Below are positions 1-8,070 of a stretch of DNA of 40,782 nucleotides, piece after piece. Position numbers and translations under genes: made by a program. Each line of letters begins with the position of its first letter. The first letter of the stretch is position 1. The notes under the pieces are model-generated. The model did no database searches and was not told the origin of the DNA. It was given only the letters and a program-made list of their open reading frames with translations. This stretch comes from an uncultured Bacilli bacterium (GTDB lineage Bacteria > Bacillota_I > Bacilli_A > RF39 > UBA660): assembly GCA_949425575.1 (NCBI GenBank), contig CASPVX010000005.1:1-40782 (forward strand), written 5' to 3'.

Positions 1-75
1 GAAGGGACTTGAACCCCCATGCCGTAAGGCGCTAGATCCTAAGTCTAGTGCGTCTACCAATTTCGCCACACCCGC
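1..75 (-). tRNA. tRNA-Leu(UAG), 3' end cut off by window edge
   Basis: Read on the minus strand the 5' part is GCGGGTGTGGCGAAATTGG, the usual bacterial class II Leu tRNA start with the D-loop GGTAGACGC. The anticodon stem CTAGA/TCTAG closes the loop CTTAGGA, giving anticodon TAG. A short variable arm and the T arm (GTTCAAGTC) follow. The 3' acceptor strand and CCA lie outside the window, so the gene is partial only because of the cut. Confidence 0.93.
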
Positions 76-82
76 AAATAGA

Positions 83-159
83 TGGTGGACCCTGATGGAT
101 TCGAACCATCGACCGTCCGGTTATGAGCCGGATGCTCTAACCAACTGAGCTAAGGGTCC
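83..159 (-). tRNA. tRNA with CAU anticodon, probably tRNA-Ile2 (lysidine type)
   Basis: The minus strand gives a complete 77-nt cloverleaf: acceptor GGACCCT/AGGGTCC, D arm AGCTCAGTTGGTTAGAGC, anticodon stem TCCGG/CCGGA around loop CTCATAA (anticodon CAT), T arm with GGTTCGAATCC, discriminator A and an encoded CCA. CAU is read either by Met tRNAs or by the minor Ile tRNA whose C34 becomes lysidine. The body resembles the Firmicutes Ile2 tRNA from memory (GGACC start, anticodon stem ending CCGG), so Ile2 is preferred over elongator Met. It lies 7 bp from the Leu tRNA gene and is probably cotranscribed with it. Confidence 0.9.
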
Positions 160-258
160 TTTTGACTTCTGCAGTTCTAATGATACCACATTAGTAAATT
201 TTATGCAATAAATTTTGTAAAATTAATTTAAATTCGTGTAAATAAGACATAATTCAAA

Positions 259-288
259 TTGACTTGTCAATAATAAGCATGCTATGAT
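259..288 (+). promoter_or_regulatory. sigma-A promoter for the 324-1991 gene
   Basis: TTGACT (259-264), an 18-bp spacer and TATGAT (283-288). Transcription would start near 295, so the ATG inside the -10 region at about 288 cannot be the translation start. This supports the start at 324. The promoter diverges from the two tRNA genes on the other strand. Confidence 0.75.
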
Positions 289-323
289 TGAAATGTTTAA
301 TGATAAAGGAAAGAGGAAAAAAT

Positions 324-1991
324 ATGGCATATAGTTCGGTAAGACAAATAAATGATATTTTTATGGCTGATTTTAAAAATTTTATTAATTCAAATAATTT
401 AGAAATAAAAAATAGGGAAGATGCTAATAATGCAATGAAGGATTTTTTAAATCTTAGACTTAATAGTAATAATCCTGCAGAAAATTATGAAGATATTAAT
501 CCAGATTTAGCTATTTGGACTTATAGTCTTTCAACTACTAGAGATTTATTACCATATAACAATCCTGGATATGATATTGATAAAATTATTGGAGAATTAA
601 TAAGCGAGAATTATGATAGGATTTCTTTAGAAAATCCAGAATTTGCAAATTATATTGAATCAAATGAATTATTAGGAAAATATGTTACTGTATTAAAAGA
701 AGAAAAAACAGATGTTCCAGAAACTAATGAAAAAGAAGATAGTGGAAATTTACCTGATATGGAAGAAGATAAAGAGGCTGCAATTGCTTCATTGTATGAT
801 GAAAATACTGAAGAACAAGAGCTTCCAGTTATTGAAGAATCTGCAGTTAATCCAGTGCCTGTGAATGAAGATAAAAAAGAAAGAAAAACTGTTTTAAATA
901 GAACAGCAAAATTTGCTAAAATAGCTATTCCATCAGCACTTTTGATAACAGTATTAGCTTTGATTCCACAAGGAGGAGTGAATACTGTAGATGAACCAAC
1001 TGAACAAAATACTTTAACAATAAGTGAAGTTACTAGTAAACTTGCTAATGAAAGTGGTAATACAATAGAAAATGTTGGAACAAATTTAAGTGAGAATGTA
1101 GATTTAAATGAGAGTAATGTAGAATCATTAATTACATATGAAGATTATTTAGCTTGTAAAGGTTATATAGAAAACTTGATGTCAGTTGTTGAAAGTGAAG
1201 ATGAAAATTATAAAACTTCAAAAACTAGTCTTAGTGATACAGCTGCAGCAAATATTCCATTAATGGGACTTATGGATGAAGCTAGTAATGGTGTATCAGT
1301 AAATGAAGAGTTTATTTCAGGCCTTCAAAATGATGGTTATACTGTTCCAAGCAACGTAAATGATATTGCAGTTGAAAATTCAGCATTAGCAATTTCTTAT
1401 ATGCTCGTTTCTCATCCAAATGATATAAAACTTTCTGATATGGTTTTAGGTGCTACTGATAAAGAAATATTGTATGGCCTTCAAGACCGATATAATACTG
1501 TATTAAATGCAAGAGATGAAAACGAATGTAAAAAAGCATTATTTAATTTAAGTGAATATGAAGAAAAAAACTGTGGAAAAGATGGAATTACACATATAAT
1601 TGGAAATGAGGTTGTAGGAACTGTTATTCCACAAGTATGTGCAAATTTATCAAACCAAAATGGTTGGAATTTAATTACATCTGTACCAAGCGAATCTTAT
1701 GTTGCAGGAATTGCAGAAGATGGAAGTTTAGTAGAAATGAAAGAAGAATCAGTTAATCAAATAACAATGATTGATAATGAAGGAAATGAAATTATAGATA
1801 GCGGTATTAGTTTAACAGAAGAAGATTTAAATACTATTAGACAGCAAGTAGCTGGAGGTAATGTGAATTTATCTATAGAAGGAAGAGGTAAATTTAGTTC
1901 TCTTAGTTCAAATCCAGATTTAAATGCTAGATTTGTAGATTTTGGTGAAAATAGTTTAGGCATTTCTTCAGGTCTTTCAGTTGTAAAGTAA
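324..1991 (+). CDS. Unrecognised single-pass membrane protein with acidic linker
   Basis: A 555-residue protein that I cannot assign to a family. The N-terminal ~120 residues look globular and cytoplasmic. An acidic, low-complexity linker follows (about 125-180), then a basic patch (KKERK) and one hydrophobic segment at about 198-216. By the positive-inside rule the last ~340 residues would be outside the cell. That part is rich in Asn, Ser, Glu and Val, with no sorting motif or repeats that I can see. The ATG at 324 is chosen because AAAGGAAAGAGG lies at a proper distance before it and an upstream ATG overlaps the promoter. The gene stands alone, with its own promoter and a weak hairpin after it. 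A surface or stress-related role would be a guess. Confidence 0.85.
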   Translation: MAYSSVRQINDIFMADFKNFINSNNLEIKNREDANNAMKDFLNLRLNSNNPAENYEDINPDLAIWTYSLSTTRDLLPYNNPGYDIDKIIGELISENYDRISLENPEFANYIESNELLGKYVTVLKEEKTDVPETNEKEDSGNLPDMEEDKEAAIASLYDENTEEQELPVIEESAVNPVPVNEDKKERKTVLNRTAKFAKIAIPSALLITVLALIPQGGVNTVDEPTEQNTLTISEVTSKLANESGNTIENVGTNLSENVDLNESNVESLITYEDYLACKGYIENLMSVVESEDENYKTSKTSLSDTAAANIPLMGLMDEASNGVSVNEEFISGLQNDGYTVPSNVNDIAVENSALAISYMLVSHPNDIKLSDMVLGATDKEILYGLQDRYNTVLNARDENECKKALFNLSEYEEKNCGKDGITHIIGNEVVGTVIPQVCANLSNQNGWNLITSVPSESYVAGIAEDGSLVEMKEESVNQITMIDNEGNEIIDSGISLTEEDLNTIRQQVAGGNVNLSIEGRGKFSSLSSNPDLNARFVDFGENSLGISSGLSVVK

Positions 1992-1996
1992 GTTTA

Positions 1997-2021
1997 GAAA
2001 ACTCATATGGTTTTTCTTTTT
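1997..2021 (+). terminator. Weak Rho-independent terminator
   Basis: GAAAAC and GTTTTTC can pair around TCATATG, followed by CTTTTT. The stem is short and mostly A-T, so this is a tentative call. Confidence 0.35.
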
Positions 2022-2050
2022 AACTGTTTTATTGAAAAAATAATATATAA

Positions 2051-2211
2051 TTGATTGGATATGCTGAATATGTTAGTTCAGGATATAAAAGTGGTGCATT
2101 ATGGCTTATGCTAGTGATTATACAAAAGTTTTACCAGTTCTTTATTTATCAGAAAGTATAAATTTAAGTGGTAAAGGTACTGCGGATAATCCATATATAA
2201 TTAATTCCTAA
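2051..2211 (+). pseudogene. Remnant of a pilin-like protein C-terminus, frameshifted
   Basis: One frame (2051-2107) reads IGYAEYVSSGYKSGALWL. After a shift of two bases near 2108 the next frame continues with ASDYTKVLPVLYLSE and ends ...GTADNPYIINS at a stop at 2209-2211. Joined, this looks like the C-terminal end (LWLASDY...LPVLYLKS...GDGT..NPY) that I recall from long prepilin-like proteins of RF39-type and related Firmicutes. No prepilin leader or complete reading frame precedes it, so only a decayed tail is left. The ATG at 2101 could give a 36-residue peptide but has no ribosome binding site. Two intact prepilin genes lie elsewhere in the window (23922 and 38272). Confidence 0.5.
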
Positions 2212-2237
2212 ATAAATAGTATTTTAAGTAGTAAAAT

Positions 2238-2262
2238 AAGGACATTAAGTCCTTTTCTTTTT
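2238..2262 (+). terminator. Rho-independent terminator before cysS
   Basis: AAGGAC and GTCCTT form a 6-bp stem around ATTAA, followed by TTCTTTTT. It lies after the pilin remnant and before the cysS promoter, so it may be a leftover of the lost gene. Confidence 0.6.
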
Positions 2263-2271
2263 CATATATTA

Positions 2272-2280
2272 TGTTATAAT
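2272..2280 (+). promoter_or_regulatory. Extended -10 promoter of cysS
   Basis: TGTTATAAT gives an extended -10 element 20 bp before the cysS start. No good -35 hexamer is seen 17 bp upstream, as expected for an extended -10 promoter. The leader would be only about a dozen bases, so no T-box can be present in front of this synthetase. Confidence 0.6.
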
Positions 2281-2299
2281 AAGCAAAGAGGGTGAAACT

Positions 2300-3691
2300 A
2301 TGAAATTATATAATACATTAACTAAAACAGAAGAAGAATTTATTCCTTTTAATAAAGAAGAAGTTACATTATATACTTGTGGACCAACAGTATATCATTA
2401 TGCCCATATTGGAAATATGCGCAATTATATATCTGAAGATATTTTAGAAAAATCACTTAAATATTTAGGTTATAATGTTAAGAGATGTATGAATATAACT
2501 GATGTTGGACATCTTACTAGCGATTCAGATAGTGGCGATGACAAAATGCTTAAAGGCGCTAAAAGAGAAAATAAAACAGTATTAGATATTGCTAAAAAAT
2601 ATACTGATGCCTTTTTTGAAGATTGTGAAAAACTAAATATAAGAAAACCAGATATTGTAGTACCAGCAACAACATGTATAGATGAATATATAAAAATGGT
2701 AGAAACTTTACTTGAAAAAGGTTATGCATACAAATCTAATGGTAATATTTATTTTGATATTACAAAATTAGAAGATTATTATGCATTAACTAATCATAAA
2801 GAAGATGAAATGGTTGTTGGAGTTAGAGATGGTGTTGAAGAAGATAAAAGGAAAAAAAATCAAGCAGATTTTGTTTTATGGTTTACCAAATCTAAATTCG
2901 ATGATCAGGAATTAAAATGGGAAAGTCCTTTCGGAATTGGATACCCTGGGTGGCATATTGAATGTTCTGCTATTTCAATTAAAAATTTAGGAGAATATTT
3001 AGATATTCATTGTGGTGGTGTTGATAATATTTTTCCTCATCATACAAATGAAATCGCACAATCAGAAGCTTATTTAGGTCATAAATGGTGTAATTACTGG
3101 TTTCATACTGAACATTTAAATGATCAAAGTGGCAAGATGAGTAAATCAAAAGGAGATTTTTTAACTGTTGATACTTTAATAAGTAAAGGTTATGATCCTA
3201 TTGTTTTTAGATATATGTGCTTAGGTTCCCATTATAGAAAACAATTAGTTTTTAGTTTCGATAATTTAGGAAATGCAAGAGATGCTTATAATAAATTAAT
3301 AAATAAAATTAGAAATATTGAAAATGATGGCGAAATAGAAGAAAATGAAATAAAAAAATTTCAAAATAAGTTCAAAGATGCTTTAAGTAATGACTTAAAC
3401 ACATCTTTATGCTTAACGTGTATATATGATGTTTTAAAATCAGACTTAAATGGAAAAAGTAAACTTTATCTAATTGAAGATTTTGATGAAGTTTTAAGCC
3501 TTAATTTACTTAATGAAGAGGAAATAGATGAAGTTTTTAAAGCATTCATTGAAAAGAAGATTGCTGAAAGAGCTGAGGCGAAAGAAAATAAAAACTATGA
3601 ACTTGCAGATCAAATAAGAGATATTCTATTGAAAGAAAATGTTGTTATTAAAGATGGTAGAGAAGGAACAACATATGAAATTAGAAAATAG
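2300..3691 (+). CDS. cysS: Cysteinyl-tRNA synthetase
   Basis: Class I synthetase that charges tRNA-Cys in the cytoplasm. The sequence shows the zinc/cysteine-binding CGPTVY segment (C27), the HIGH motif as HIGN (36-39), the WHIECS and HCGGVDNIFPHH segments carrying further zinc ligands, and KMSKS at 279-283. At 463 residues the length matches bacterial CysRS. The C-terminal helical region ends in a basic, charged segment. The gene follows its own extended -10 promoter with RBS GAGGGTG and is closed by a terminator that includes its stop codon, so it is monocistronic. Confidence 0.98.
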   Translation: MKLYNTLTKTEEEFIPFNKEEVTLYTCGPTVYHYAHIGNMRNYISEDILEKSLKYLGYNVKRCMNITDVGHLTSDSDSGDDKMLKGAKRENKTVLDIAKKYTDAFFEDCEKLNIRKPDIVVPATTCIDEYIKMVETLLEKGYAYKSNGNIYFDITKLEDYYALTNHKEDEMVVGVRDGVEEDKRKKNQADFVLWFTKSKFDDQELKWESPFGIGYPGWHIECSAISIKNLGEYLDIHCGGVDNIFPHHTNEIAQSEAYLGHKWCNYWFHTEHLNDQSGKMSKSKGDFLTVDTLISKGYDPIVFRYMCLGSHYRKQLVFSFDNLGNARDAYNKLINKIRNIENDGEIEENEIKKFQNKFKDALSNDLNTSLCLTCIYDVLKSDLNGKSKLYLIEDFDEVLSLNLLNEEEIDEVFKAFIEKKIAERAEAKENKNYELADQIRDILLKENVVIKDGREGTTYEIRK

Positions 3692-3714
3692 CTATTAAGT
3701 TATTTTCTTTTTTT
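3684..3714 (+). terminator. Rho-independent terminator of cysS
   Basis: A 10-bp stem GAAAATAGCT/AGTTATTTTC (one G-U) with loop ATTA is followed by seven T. The left arm contains the last codons and the TAG stop of cysS. Confidence 0.85.
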
Positions 3715-3777
3715 GTGAAATTATTTATCTATAATTTTAAAAGAACTTAGTTAGAAAGATTTACCATTGTTTTTTTC

Positions 3778-3806
3778 TTGCTAAAATTTTTGGACTATTA
3801 TATAAT
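3778..3806 (+). promoter_or_regulatory. sigma-A promoter of truB
   Basis: TTGCTA (3778-3783), a 17-bp spacer and TATAAT (3801-3806), 18 bp before the truB start codon. Confidence 0.65.
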
Positions 3807-3824
3807 TATTAAAGAGGTTATTGT

Positions 3825-4676
3825 ATGAAAAATGGAATTTTATTAGTGAATAAACCTAAAGATGTTACTAGTAGAGATATTGTTAATAGAATATCTAAGC
3901 TGTTGCAAATAAAAAAAGTGGGGCATAATGGCACATTAGATCCACTGGCTACAGGTGTTCTAGTAATTTGTATAGGAAAAGCAACTAAATTAAATGAACT
4001 ATTAACAAGTAAAACTAAGGAGTATATTGCAGAAGTTACATTAGGCATTTTTACTGATACTTTAGATATTACAGGAAATGTTTTAGAAGAAAAAAAACAA
4101 ATTGTTAAAAAAGAAAAGTTGGAACGTGTAATAAAAAGCTATAAAAAAACTTATACGCAAGAAGTTCCAAAATATTCTGCAGTAAAAGTAAACGGTAAAA
4201 AATTATATGAATACGCTAGAAATGGTGAAGATGTTGTTTTGCCTAAAAAAGAAGTTACAATATTTGATATAGAACTTTTGGAATTTAACGAAAATAAATT
4301 TGTTTTTAAATGTTTAGTAAGTAAGGGAACTTATATTAGAAGTCTTATAAGAGACATTTTATCTGACTTAAATGTTATCGGAACTATGAGTAATTTAGTT
4401 AGAAGTAAACAAGGTTCTTTTAATTTAGAAGATACTTATAGTATTGATGAAATAGAGAATAACAATTATTCTATTATTAGTATAAAAGATGCTTTAAATT
4501 TAAAAACAATTAGAGTTAACGATGAAATGAAAAGAAAAATAATAAATGGTCAAAAAATAAATAAAGCATACGATGAAGATATTTTGTACATTGATGATAA
4601 TGATAAACCACTTGCAATATATACAAGTGATAAAAATCAAATGAAAGTGAAAGTGATGCTATATGAGAATAACTGA
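3825..4676 (+). CDS. truB: tRNA pseudouridine-55 synthase TruB
   Basis: Makes pseudouridine 55 in the T loop of tRNAs. The hallmark motif is present as GHNGTLDPLATGVL with catalytic Asp39. The usual Thr of GHTGTLDP is Asn here. Other family segments are NKPKDVTS near the N-terminus, VPKYSAVKVNGKKLYEYAR and KGTYIRSLIRD. The 283 residues include a short C-terminal PUA-like part. In many Firmicutes truB is followed by ribF; here the next gene is instead an unusual PP2C-like gene that overlaps it by 14 bases, implying translational coupling. Confidence 0.96.
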   Translation: MKNGILLVNKPKDVTSRDIVNRISKLLQIKKVGHNGTLDPLATGVLVICIGKATKLNELLTSKTKEYIAEVTLGIFTDTLDITGNVLEEKKQIVKKEKLERVIKSYKKTYTQEVPKYSAVKVNGKKLYEYARNGEDVVLPKKEVTIFDIELLEFNENKFVFKCLVSKGTYIRSLIRDILSDLNVIGTMSNLVRSKQGSFNLEDTYSIDEIENNNYSIISIKDALNLKTIRVNDEMKRKIINGQKINKAYDEDILYIDDNDKPLAIYTSDKNQMKVKVMLYENN

Positions 4677-5463
4677 TAAATTATGTAAGTCTATGGATAA
4701 AGTAAATGAGGATGTTATCTGTTATGGTAAAGATTTTGCTTTTGTTATAGATGGACAAAGTAGTATAAACGATAAAAATGCAAAAACTACGAAATGGTAT
4801 GTAAACGTTTTAAAAAGAGAACTTAAAAAAAATATTATTCATGGAACTCTTTTAAATTCTTTAAATCAAACGATTAAATCTGCTTCAAGTATTTTTAAAA
4901 AAACATTTTCTAGTATGGAAGTTCCATCAGCTACTATAGCAATTATCAGACAAAAAAATTTAAAAGTAGAAATTTTAATTGTTGGTAATGCAAAATGTTT
5001 AGTACAAACAAAAAAAATTGAATTAGTAGAAGATCCAAGAATGGATAAAGTAGAAAATAATATTTTGAAAAAAGTAAAACTACTTTGTGGAGATAAAAAT
5101 ATAAATTCATTAGAACTTAAGAAGAAATTTCATGAACTTTTATCTGAAACACGTAATAAAGTTAATACTATGGGCGGTTATCCAGCAATTAAAGATAAGC
5201 CATTGAATGAAGAAGATGTTGTATATAAGGAATATGACTATAATGATGTAATTTCAGCGATTATTTGTACTGATGGCTTTTATGCATATAAAACATATCT
5301 TATGATTAAAGATAAAGATTTATATGCGATTATTAATAACCAGGGATTAGCACATTGTTATAAACATATAAGAAGAATGGAATCTAAAGATGTTAATTGT
5401 AGTAGCTTTCCTCGATTACAGTTATACGATGACGTTTCAGCACTTTACATAGTATTTTATTAA
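4663..5463 (+). CDS. Divergent PP2C-like protein phosphatase
   Basis: A 266-residue protein that follows the PP2C fold order, though weakly. MDKVNEDVICYGKDFAFVIDG resembles the metal-binding N-E-D ... ADG segment. VPSATIAIIRQKNLKVEILIVGNAK resembles the ATA...GDSR strand pair, with Asn replacing Asp in the GD position. ISAIICTDGFY matches the late L..SDG metal motif. The GMGG glycines after the first DG are absent, so activity may be altered. The ATG overlaps truB with only a weak RBS, suggesting coupling. A canonical PrpC-type phosphatase is also encoded (20023), so this is a second, specialised family member. The target is unknown. Confidence 0.65.
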   Translation: MRITDKLCKSMDKVNEDVICYGKDFAFVIDGQSSINDKNAKTTKWYVNVLKRELKKNIIHGTLLNSLNQTIKSASSIFKKTFSSMEVPSATIAIIRQKNLKVEILIVGNAKCLVQTKKIELVEDPRMDKVENNILKKVKLLCGDKNINSLELKKKFHELLSETRNKVNTMGGYPAIKDKPLNEEDVVYKEYDYNDVISAIICTDGFYAYKTYLMIKDKDLYAIINNQGLAHCYKHIRRMESKDVNCSSFPRLQLYDDVSALYIVFY

Positions 5464-5482
5464 CTCACATTTGTGAGTTTTT
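5462..5482 (+). terminator. Rho-independent terminator of the truB operon
   Basis: AACTCACA/TGTGAGTT, an 8-bp perfect stem with a TT loop, followed by T. It starts within the TAA stop of the upstream gene. Confidence 0.8.
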
Positions 5483-5518
5483 ATTATATCCAGTATTATT
5501 TGTTTTTTAAATTTAATA

Positions 5519-5527
5519 TGCTATAAT
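5519..5527 (+). promoter_or_regulatory. Extended -10 promoter for the zinc-ribbon gene pair
   Basis: TGCTATAAT, an extended -10 element, 44 bp before the 5572 start. The -35 region is not convincing. Confidence 0.55.
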
Positions 5528-5571
5528 GAAAACAGATAGACATAATATGTTCATCTTTAAGGAGGTAAAAA

Positions 5572-6774
5572 ATGTTTTGCCCAGAATGTGGAATTAAGAA
5601 TGTAAAAAATGCTAAGTTTTGTGCCGAATGCGGTAGTAAAATTATAGATGATAGACCTAAGATTAAAGTTATTGGTCCATTAAATAATACTAAAAAACCA
5701 ATGACTAAAAAAACAAAAATTATAATTAGTATTTCAGTTATTTTGTGTGTTTTAATTATTGCATTCTTTGGAATATGCTCTGCTAAATTTACACCATCTA
5801 AAATTGCAGAGGGATATTTTGTTGCTTTAAAAGATAAAAATGCTGATGAATTATATAAATATTTGGACGTTAAAAATAGTGGATTTACTAATAAGAAACT
5901 TTTTGAAAAGGTATACGATGGAAAAAAGGACAATATAATTAATTATTCAGTTGTAGATGAAGTTGAATCAGCTGATGGACTTAATGCTCTTGTTACTATT
6001 AACTATACTAAAAAAGGTAGTAATAAAGTATCAAGTGAAACTATTTCATTAATTAAAGAAAAATCAAAAAAATATTTTTTCTTTAACGATTGGAAAATTA
6101 GTAACGAAAGTTCTATGATAATAGAGAATAATAAATTTAATGTTCCAAAAGATTCAGTTCTTTCATTAGAAGGGATTAAAGTAGATAAGAAGTATTTAAA
6201 AAATGAAAAAGACGCCGAATATGATACTTATGTAATACCAGAATTGTTTGCTGGTAAATACAACGTAACCATTAATTTAAAAAACAAATTAAAGCTAGAA
6301 GAAGATGTTAAAGTTAGTAGTGTAGGGGTTAATAACTTAACAAATTTAAAATTAGAGGGTGCTATAGAAAATAAACTTGAAAAAGATTTTCCAAATATAA
6401 TAGAGAAATTATATGAGGACGCTATTAAAGATAAAACATTTGATGACGTAAAAAAAGACTACAATTATGGAGTTGCAAATTTAGAATCATTTGAAGAATC
6501 ATATAATCATTTTGTAGATTATCTTAGTGATAGTTTGACAAAGTTTAAAGTTATAGATGTTGATATAGAAAATATTAAAGTAACACCAGATGGATATCTA
6601 TATGTAACAGTAGATGTAGATTATGAATATACGCTTAATTATAGTTTCTTAGGAGAGGAAAAGGTAAAAACCAAAGAATCAGACGATATTATGTATTTTA
6701 CATTTGATTATTTTAAAGATAATTTTAAACTAATAGATATTTCAAGTATGAGTTCATATTTTTCAAAGTATTAA
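5572..6774 (+). CDS. Zinc-ribbon membrane protein, TcaA/YvbJ-like
   Basis: The 400-residue product begins with a CxxC-x10-CxxC zinc ribbon (C3, C6, C17, C20), followed by a basic linker, one transmembrane helix (about 49-69) and a large domain placed outside by the positive-inside rule. The order zinc ribbon, helix, extracytoplasmic NTF2-like repeats is that of staphylococcal TcaA and Bacillus YvbJ, membrane proteins tied to cell-envelope stress. The last ~110 residues look like an NTF2-like fold (YNHFVDYLSDSLTKFKV...YLYVTVDVDYEY). RBS AAGGAGG is strong. The 6789 gene follows after 14 bp. The family is inferred from architecture, and function here is unknown. Confidence 0.75.
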   Translation: MFCPECGIKNVKNAKFCAECGSKIIDDRPKIKVIGPLNNTKKPMTKKTKIIISISVILCVLIIAFFGICSAKFTPSKIAEGYFVALKDKNADELYKYLDVKNSGFTNKKLFEKVYDGKKDNIINYSVVDEVESADGLNALVTINYTKKGSNKVSSETISLIKEKSKKYFFFNDWKISNESSMIIENNKFNVPKDSVLSLEGIKVDKKYLKNEKDAEYDTYVIPELFAGKYNVTINLKNKLKLEEDVKVSSVGVNNLTNLKLEGAIENKLEKDFPNIIEKLYEDAIKDKTFDDVKKDYNYGVANLESFEESYNHFVDYLSDSLTKFKVIDVDIENIKVTPDGYLYVTVDVDYEYTLNYSFLGEEKVKTKESDDIMYFTFDYFKDNFKLIDISSMSSYFSKY

Positions 6775-6788
6775 GGAGGTAGATATAT

Positions 6789-7493
6789 ATGGCGAAATTT
6801 TGTATAAATTGCGGAAAAGCATTAAAAGATGGTAAACCTTGTGATTGCCAAAAAGAAATGGAAAACACAGTATTTCAAAATAATGAATTAGTTGGTAAAT
6901 TATTAAACATATTTAAGGGAATGTTCATAAAGCCAATCGATACTATGAAAGCATGTGCTAAAAAAGAATTTTTTGGTGTTTCTTTAATTTTAACAGGAGT
7001 ATTAAGTATTTTATCTGGTTTGTTTGCTATGGGAATTTCAAAAGGATCATACGAACTTGTAAATATGCTTATGCTTGGAGGAAGTTCTAGTAGTTATTTA
7101 CTTGGAACAGTTTCAGTAGAAATACCTTATATACAAATTTTTCTTGCAACAGCAATTGTAACATTTGGACTTACATTTGCTTATTCAGGAATATTATATT
7201 TAGTGAATAAGTTATTTAAAGGGAAATCACATTATCAATCAATATACTCACTTTATGCAGTGGCATCAATTATAATTTCAAGCTCATTAGCATTAGCAAC
7301 AATACTATCACTTATTAATCTTTCATTAGCATTGGTGGTATTTATGTTAGGTTCACTTCTTAACTTTGTATATATTGTAAAAGGAATTAGATTTATTGGT
7401 CCAAAAGATGAAAATAAATATGGTTATATTTATTTATCAGCAACAGTTATTTATATTTTAGTAATATTTTTAGTTTTAAAACTATTTGCCTAA
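6789..7493 (+). CDS. Zinc-ribbon polytopic membrane protein (YIP1-like)
   Basis: The 234-residue product starts with a compact zinc ribbon (C5, C8, C18, C20) followed by about five hydrophobic helices: one near 60-80, one near 112-136, one near 152-176, one near 178-200 and one at the C-terminus. This is the layout of YIP1-type membrane proteins that carry a zinc ribbon. It is placed 14 bp after another zinc-ribbon membrane gene with a perfect AAGGAGG, so the two are cotranscribed and may act together at the membrane. No enzymatic motif is visible. Confidence 0.75.
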   Translation: MAKFCINCGKALKDGKPCDCQKEMENTVFQNNELVGKLLNIFKGMFIKPIDTMKACAKKEFFGVSLILTGVLSILSGLFAMGISKGSYELVNMLMLGGSSSSYLLGTVSVEIPYIQIFLATAIVTFGLTFAYSGILYLVNKLFKGKSHYQSIYSLYAVASIIISSSLALATILSLINLSLALVVFMLGSLLNFVYIVKGIRFIGPKDENKYGYIYLSATVIYILVIFLVLKLFA

Positions 7494-7524
7494 AAAGATG
7501 ATTAATTCATCTTTTTGTTTTTTT
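7492..7524 (+). terminator. Rho-independent terminator
   Basis: AAAAAGATGA/TCATCTTTTT, a 10-bp stem with loop TTAAT, followed by GTTTTTTT. It overlaps the TAA stop of the membrane protein gene. Confidence 0.85.
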
Positions 7525-7534
7525 AATATTAAGG

Positions 7535-7540
7535 TATAAT
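7535..7540 (+). promoter_or_regulatory. Possible -10 element for the DUF523 gene
   Basis: A perfect TATAAT lies 20 bp before the start codon. The expected -35 region falls in the T-run of the preceding terminator and is poor. Confidence 0.4.
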
Positions 7541-7560
7541 AATTTTAAGGAGAAAGATGT

Positions 7561-8010
7561 ATGGAAAAAGAAAAGATTTTAGTGAGTGCATGCCTTGCTG
7601 GAGTAGATTGTAAATATAATGGGGGCAATAACGAGAATGAGAAAATTATTGAACTTATAAAAAATAATGATGTTATTTTAGTTTGCCCAGAACAATTAGG
7701 TGGACTTAGTACACCAAGAGATCCAGCTGAAAATATTAATGATAAAGTTATAACAGATAAAGGAAAAGATGTTACTAAAGAATTTGATAAAGGGGCGGAA
7801 GAAGTATTAAAACTAGCAAAAAAATTTAATATTAAAAAAGCAATTTTAAAATCTAGAAGTCCATCTTGTGGGAAAGGAAAAATATATGATGGGACATTTT
7901 CAGGAAAGAAAATAGATGGTAATGGAAAAACGGCAGAGTTATTGATCAAAAATGGGATAGAGGTTATTTCTTCAGATATTTTTATAAAAAGTGAAGAATG
8001 TGACAAGTAA
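7561..8010 (+). CDS. DUF523 family protein, TudS-like desulfidase
   Basis: The 149-residue product carries the DUF523 signatures: SACLAGVDCKYNGGNN with C11 and C17, CPEQLGGLSTPRDPAE with C42, and LKSRSPSCGKGKIYDGTFSG with C103. The characterised member TudS is a [4Fe-4S] enzyme that removes sulfur from thiouracil, using three cysteines to hold the cluster. The same cysteines appear to be present, so a thiouracil desulfidase or a related nucleobase-repair role is plausible but not proven. The gene is monocistronic, between a terminator and the rpsO promoter. Confidence 0.88.
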   Translation: MEKEKILVSACLAGVDCKYNGGNNENEKIIELIKNNDVILVCPEQLGGLSTPRDPAENINDKVITDKGKDVTKEFDKGAEEVLKLAKKFNIKKAILKSRSPSCGKGKIYDGTFSGKKIDGNGKTAELLIKNGIEVISSDIFIKSEECDK

Positions 8011-8032
8011 TAGATGTTTACTTTATAAGTAC

Positions 8033-8061
8033 TTGCATATTTTTCCAATTTAGTGTATATT
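8033..8061 (+). promoter_or_regulatory. sigma-A promoter of rpsO
   Basis: TTGCAT, a 17-bp spacer and TATATT. Transcription would begin near 8068, directly at the 5' edge of the structured leader. Confidence 0.65.
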
Positions 8062-8070
8062 ATTAATGAA

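Noticed and set aside
2101-2211. Short independent gene of 36 codons
   Set aside because: No RBS, and its sequence continues a homologous segment in another frame; better explained as a remnant.
5496-5933. Minus-strand reading frame over the start of the zinc-ribbon gene
   Set aside because: It covers a clear promoter, RBS and zinc-ribbon coding sequence on the plus strand and resembles nothing.
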